A stretch of 39,682 nt of DNA from Thiotrichales bacterium (GTDB lineage: Bacteria; Pseudomonadota; Gammaproteobacteria; SZUA-229), in assembly GCA_020341835.1 (NCBI GenBank), contig CP070838.1:1761096-1800777 (forward strand). The letters run 5' to 3'. The notes under the pieces are model-generated. The model was not told the origin of the DNA. It worked only from the letters and a program-made list of their open reading frames with translations, and did no database searches. Shown in pieces: positions 36,715-39,682 of this stretch. How positions within the stretch are numbered: the first letter of the stretch is position 1; the number at the start of each line of letters is the position of its first letter. Both the position numbers and the translations under genes were made by a program.

Positions 36715-37190
36715 AGCGCGTCGTCGAACATGTTCTGCACACCCAGGCTGCGCTTGAAAACTATGCTGAGCGATTGGCAGAGCATGCCGTTCGCGATATG
36801 GTTATTTATCTTCGAGGGTCTCTGGGCGCAGGTAAAACGACATTTGCACGTGGCTTCCTGCGGGGTCTTGGTTATCAGGGTGTGGTAAAAAGTCCGACCT
36901 ATACACTGGTCGAACCCTACAGTTTCTCTTCGGGCATAACGTGTTATCACTTTGACCTGTACCGGCTGGCTGATGCCGAGGAACTGGAGTTCACCGGTGC
37001 GCGTGATTACTTCAACGCGTCGTCGATTTGCCTGATCGAGTGGCCTGAAAAGGCGGAAGGATTTTTGCCCGCAGCTGACATTGACTGTTGCCTGGAGCAC
37101 CATGCGCAGGGAAGGAAAATGACGCTAACTGCCTGTTCTGAAAAGGGAGAGCGCCTGATGGCCAGGGTGAAACCTGAAGAATTACTCTAG
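36711..37190 (+). CDS. tsaE: TsaE, tRNA threonylcarbamoyladenosine (t6A) synthesis ATPase
   Basis: TsaE is the P-loop ATPase needed with TsaB and TsaD to make t6A on ANN-decoding tRNAs. The 159-residue protein has Walker A GSLGAGKTT (36-44). The family motif SPTYTLVEPY, the acidic YHFDLYRLADAEELE and the IEWPEK segment are also present. It starts with GTG 36711 in a GTGA overlap with nnr. A 119-bp AT-rich spacer separates it from the amidase gene. Confidence 0.95.
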   Translation: MKRVVEHVLHTQAALENYAERLAEHAVRDMVIYLRGSLGAGKTTFARGFLRGLGYQGVVKSPTYTLVEPYSFSSGITCYHFDLYRLADAEELEFTGARDYFNASSICLIEWPEKAEGFLPAADIDCCLEHHAQGRKMTLTACSEKGERLMARVKPEELL

Positions 37191-37309
37191 CTTAGTGCGC
37201 TATGTGCATAAAAAACCTATAAAAAAATTTTGAAAAAACTTGCAAATCTGTTAAAAATAGCCAAACTATATTTACCTGTACATGGCTGCGATGATCACTT
37301 TCTAGGACT

Positions 37310-38641
37310 ATGGAAAAAAATCGTCGACAATTTCTGAGACGTATTGCCGGGCTTGGTGGCGTAGCGACCATGTCCGCGGTTCCCTTTGTGACCAATGCTG
37401 CAAGCCAGGTCACCGTTAAAGATATCCGCTTGTCCAGTCACAAGGACTATGTCCGACTGGTGTTCGATCTTGATAAGGTCGTTGATCACTCTGTCTTCAC
37501 ACTGAATAAACCTGATCGCATTGTTCTTGATCTGAAGAACACGAAAATGACGCACGGTATGGTGGACCGTATCGGTGCGAATTCCATGATTCGACGCATA
37601 CGCAGCGGTGTCAGAAACAGTAACGACCTGCGGGTGGTTTTTGATCTACAGCAGGAAGTGAAACCGAGAAGCTTTGTGCTGGGTCCGTCTGGTAAATCCG
37701 GGCATCGGCTCGTGCTTGACCTGCATGATCGGACGGCAGGGTCCACTGTCTCGAAAAAGGCCGCACCGAAAAAGCACCAGCTGCGTGATGTCATTATTGC
37801 GATCGATGCCGGCCATGGTGGCAAAGACCCTGGAGCGACCGGCAAGAAGGGTACCAGGGAGAAGACCGTTACTTTGCAGATGGCACGAAGACTGGAGAAA
37901 AAGATCAATCAGCAAAAAGGCATGAAAGCGGTGCTGACAAGAAGAGACGACCGCTTCCTTCGCCTGCGCGCACGTATCGAAAAGGCGCGCAAATACAATG
38001 CCGATATGATGATATCACTGCATGCCGATTCTTTCCCGGATCCGCGTGCCAGGGGTTCGTCCGTGTATGCGTTGTCCGTTGATGGTGCAACCTCGGAAAC
38101 AGCGAAACTGCTGGCCGAAAAAGAAAACGCCGCCGATTTGCTGTTTGGTGATGTCAATCTGGCCGTTGAGGATGAAATGGTAAAAGAGGTACTGTTCGAT
38201 CTGTCTTTGACAGGAACCATTCAGTCGAGTCTCGACATTGGTGATGAAGTTCTGCGACAGATCAAGCACGTCAATCGCGTTCACAAGAGGCAGGTACAGC
38301 AGGCCGGGTTTGCCGTATTGAAGGCTCCGAATATTCCTTCAATATTGCTGGAGACTGCATTCATATCAAATCCGCGCGAAGAAAAAAATCTGAAGAGTGC
38401 TGCACACCAGAAGAAGGTAGCCAATGCAATCAGCAAGGGCGTAGCCAAGTATTTCTCCCGCAAGGCACCGCCGGGTACCTGGCTGTCGGCGAGTGCAGCA
38501 GAATACAAGGTCAGGTCCGGGGATACCCTGGGCAGTATTGCAAAGAAATATAAAACCAGTGTCGAGAATTTGCGTGCACGCAACGCGATGCACACAAGTA
38601 GCCTGAACGCAGGTCAGGTGCTAAAAATCCCGGTGAGTTAA
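37310..38641 (+). CDS. AmiC-type N-acetylmuramoyl-L-alanine amidase with AMIN and LysM domains
   Basis: This periplasmic amidase cleaves the stem peptide from septal murein so daughter cells can separate. The 443-residue protein has a Tat signal (RRQFLRR at 5-11, then a hydrophobic stretch ending NAASQ). An AMIN localisation domain (about 35-130) and a zinc-dependent amidase_3 domain (about 160-385) follow. Zinc-site motifs are DAGHGGKDPG, REKTVTLQMA, MISLHAD and ILLETAFISN. A C-terminal LysM (about 398-441; YKVRSGDTLGSIAKKY) binds murein. It has the place of amiB after tsaE, but the Tat-type signal is AmiC-like. The usual downstream mutL is not here. Confidence 0.94.
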   Translation: MEKNRRQFLRRIAGLGGVATMSAVPFVTNAASQVTVKDIRLSSHKDYVRLVFDLDKVVDHSVFTLNKPDRIVLDLKNTKMTHGMVDRIGANSMIRRIRSGVRNSNDLRVVFDLQQEVKPRSFVLGPSGKSGHRLVLDLHDRTAGSTVSKKAAPKKHQLRDVIIAIDAGHGGKDPGATGKKGTREKTVTLQMARRLEKKINQQKGMKAVLTRRDDRFLRLRARIEKARKYNADMMISLHADSFPDPRARGSSVYALSVDGATSETAKLLAEKENAADLLFGDVNLAVEDEMVKEVLFDLSLTGTIQSSLDIGDEVLRQIKHVNRVHKRQVQQAGFAVLKAPNIPSILLETAFISNPREEKNLKSAAHQKKVANAISKGVAKYFSRKAPPGTWLSASAAEYKVRSGDTLGSIAKKYKTSVENLRARNAMHTSSLNAGQVLKIPVS

Positions 38642-38693
38642 TAAGCCAGTTTTCTGGAATTATAATAATAAAAACTCACATATTCCCTGCTTG

Positions 38694-38721
38694 ATGGCCC
38701 CGTAAAAAGGGCCATTTTTTT
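38694..38721 (+). terminator. rho-independent terminator after the amidase gene
   Basis: ATGGCCC (38694-38700) pairs with GGGCCAT (38709-38715) across an 8-base loop, followed by TTTTTT to 38721. It closes the nnr-tsaE-amidase unit on the plus strand and faces the end of the minus-strand gene. Confidence 0.88.
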
Positions 38722-38739
38722 GTCCGCAGAAAATGTCAT

Positions 38740-39682
38740 CTACTGGTCGGCCAGCGTCATGGTGATGTCAACACCGCTCTTGAACTGGTCATCCGCGGTA
38801 ATTTCAAAGGCCGGCTCAGTATCAGTGCTCAAATTCAGCCTTGCCAGCTGTTCCCTGGAAACGCGGATCCGGTATTTGCCCAGCGGGAGCTTGCTGATGA
38901 CATAGAAGCCGTCATATTCGGTTCTTGTCGTTTTGACGACACGCCCGCGTTCATCTACGACCTCGATGTCAACCCGGCCTGCGGGCAGGGTTTTCCCCTT
39001 GCGGGACAGGTATACCGTGCCGTCGATTTCGCCGCTGGTAAACACCGGAAAGTCCAGCTGCATAGCCTGGCCTGGCCTGGGGACGATTCGTATGCCTTCG
39101 AGTGCGGGTGTCCACAGGGGGTCCTCCAGTGTTGATACCGCCAATGCCAGGTTGACAGGTGCATACTCCAGCAGACCGGTCATGAAAGCGATACCCGATT
39201 CATTGGTGCGCACCTGCTGATAGCCATTATTGACCGTGAAACCAACGTTCTCAATCGGCTCATCGCCTTCGTTGTAAATGCCATCCTCGTTGTTATCAAG
39301 GAATACCCGTGCTGAAACGCTGCCTCTTCCGGCAATGGCAAGCGCATGCGGCACCCATTTGTTTTCTCGCGGTTCTCTACCCAGGCCGATTGAAAATCTT
39401 GCATCAAGACTCAGGACACTGTCAGTGTTGTACCTGAGGCCGGCCGAGAGATTGAAACTGCCAACCGATTTGGATGCTGATGCGCTGGCTTCAGTCAGGT
39501 CGAGGCGCAAAGAATGATTCAGGCCGTAGGTAAACTGGAAGTTCTTGTAAAGCGGGGGTCTTAAAGTGAGATCGACTGTCGTAAATTCAGAGTCCGGCTG
39601 AAATGCATAATCGATAGTTCCCCGCAGGCCATAACCCCGGATATTGCTGCTTATGCCGAAAGTGCCGGTGAATAAATTCTGG
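38740..39682 (-). CDS. outer-membrane beta-barrel protein with C-terminal Ig/carboxypeptidase-regulatory-like domains, usher-like, partial
   Basis: The frame is open to the right edge, so only the last 313 residues are seen. The N-terminal part has alternating strands ending in aromatics (GLRGTIDYAFQPDSEFTTVD, LYKNFQFTYGLNHSLRLDL, GSFNLSAGLRYNTDSVLSLD), as in an outer-membrane barrel. Next comes RVFLDNNEDGIYNEGDEPI, an SdrD-B-like acidic motif that may bind calcium. A regulatory beta-sandwich of the carboxypeptidase type follows (EIDGTVYLSRKG, YDGFYVISKLPLGKYRIRVS). The combination resembles C-termini of fimbrial usher proteins of the CS1/TcfC kind, but the usher core would lie outside the window. 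The identity is therefore tentative. Confidence 0.5.
   Translation of the reverse strand, partial: QNLFTGTFGISSNIRGYGLRGTIDYAFQPDSEFTTVDLTLRPPLYKNFQFTYGLNHSLRLDLTEASASASKSVGSFNLSAGLRYNTDSVLSLDARFSIGLGREPRENKWVPHALAIAGRGSVSARVFLDNNEDGIYNEGDEPIENVGFTVNNGYQQVRTNESGIAFMTGLLEYAPVNLALAVSTLEDPLWTPALEGIRIVPRPGQAMQLDFPVFTSGEIDGTVYLSRKGKTLPAGRVDIEVVDERGRVVKTTRTEYDGFYVISKLPLGKYRIRVSREQLARLNLSTDTEPAFEITADDQFKSGVDITMTLADQ

Noticed and set aside
37191-37309. Promoter for the amidase gene in an AT-rich spacer
   Set aside because: Several TTGNAA and TATATT-like hexamers occur, but none with 16-18 bp spacing, so no single promoter can be supported.

Overview
This window is chromosomal DNA from a denitrifying gammaproteobacterium. 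Four things point there: the gene order tig-clpP-clpX-lon-hupB-ppiD-fabI, a complete yejABEF-type operon, IscR and IscU of the gammaproteobacterial kind, and an AcnB-type aconitase. A block of nitrous-oxide-reductase maturation genes adds an anaerobic respiratory lifestyle. The species cannot be named from sequence alone. Almost all the DNA is coding. There are no phage genes, intact insertion sequences or CRISPR arrays.

Layout. (1) 1-6176: the downstream part of a nos operon (NosB-like membrane protein, nosD, NapG-like and NapH-like iron-sulfur proteins, nosF, nosL, nosY). It is tightly overlapped except for one 200-bp repeat-bearing gap. nosZ itself would lie to the left of the window. (2) 6392-7927: an MscS-type mechanosensitive channel with a long charged N-terminal helix. 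(3) 8193-12469: a MacA/MacB-like tripartite exporter with a membrane-fusion protein, an ATPase and two tandem paralogous permeases. (4) 12647-19408: tRNA-Leu, then the protein quality-control block (trigger factor, ClpP, ClpX, Lon), HU, tRNA-Val and tRNA-Asp. (5) 19527-29365: PpiD, a Glu/Asp-type symporter, FabI on the minus strand, and a yejABEF-type peptide ABC importer. (6) 29526-30536: iscR with probable IscR boxes, followed directly by iscU. iscS and the rest of the usual isc operon are missing here. (7) 30599-35122: acnB, fluoride channel crcB, a DUF190 gene and serS. (8) 35218-38641: nnr, tsaE and a Tat-exported LysM amidase. (9) 38740-right edge, minus strand: the C-terminal part of a beta-barrel outer-membrane protein with usher-like features.

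How the genes work together. The nos genes supply copper (NosL, NosD/F/Y) and probably electrons (NapG/NapH-like proteins) to periplasmic N2O reductase. Trigger factor, ClpXP, Lon and PpiD form a folding and proteolysis cluster, and a heat-shock-like promoter is visible before lon. IscR and IscU belong to iron-sulfur assembly, which the neighbouring aconitase and the nos ferredoxin-like proteins need.

The least ordinary material is in the spacers. It includes AT-rich repeats starting exactly at the stop codons of several unrelated genes, a 110-bp element with perfect 20-bp inverted ends before tRNA-Leu, a 76-bp palindrome before the exporter, and a decayed inverted repeat whose edge supplies the GTG start of nnr. 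I do not see a convincing wholly new multi-gene system. The best candidates for follow-up are the reduced isc locus, the stop-codon-anchored repeats and the clade-II-type nos cluster without cytochrome genes.
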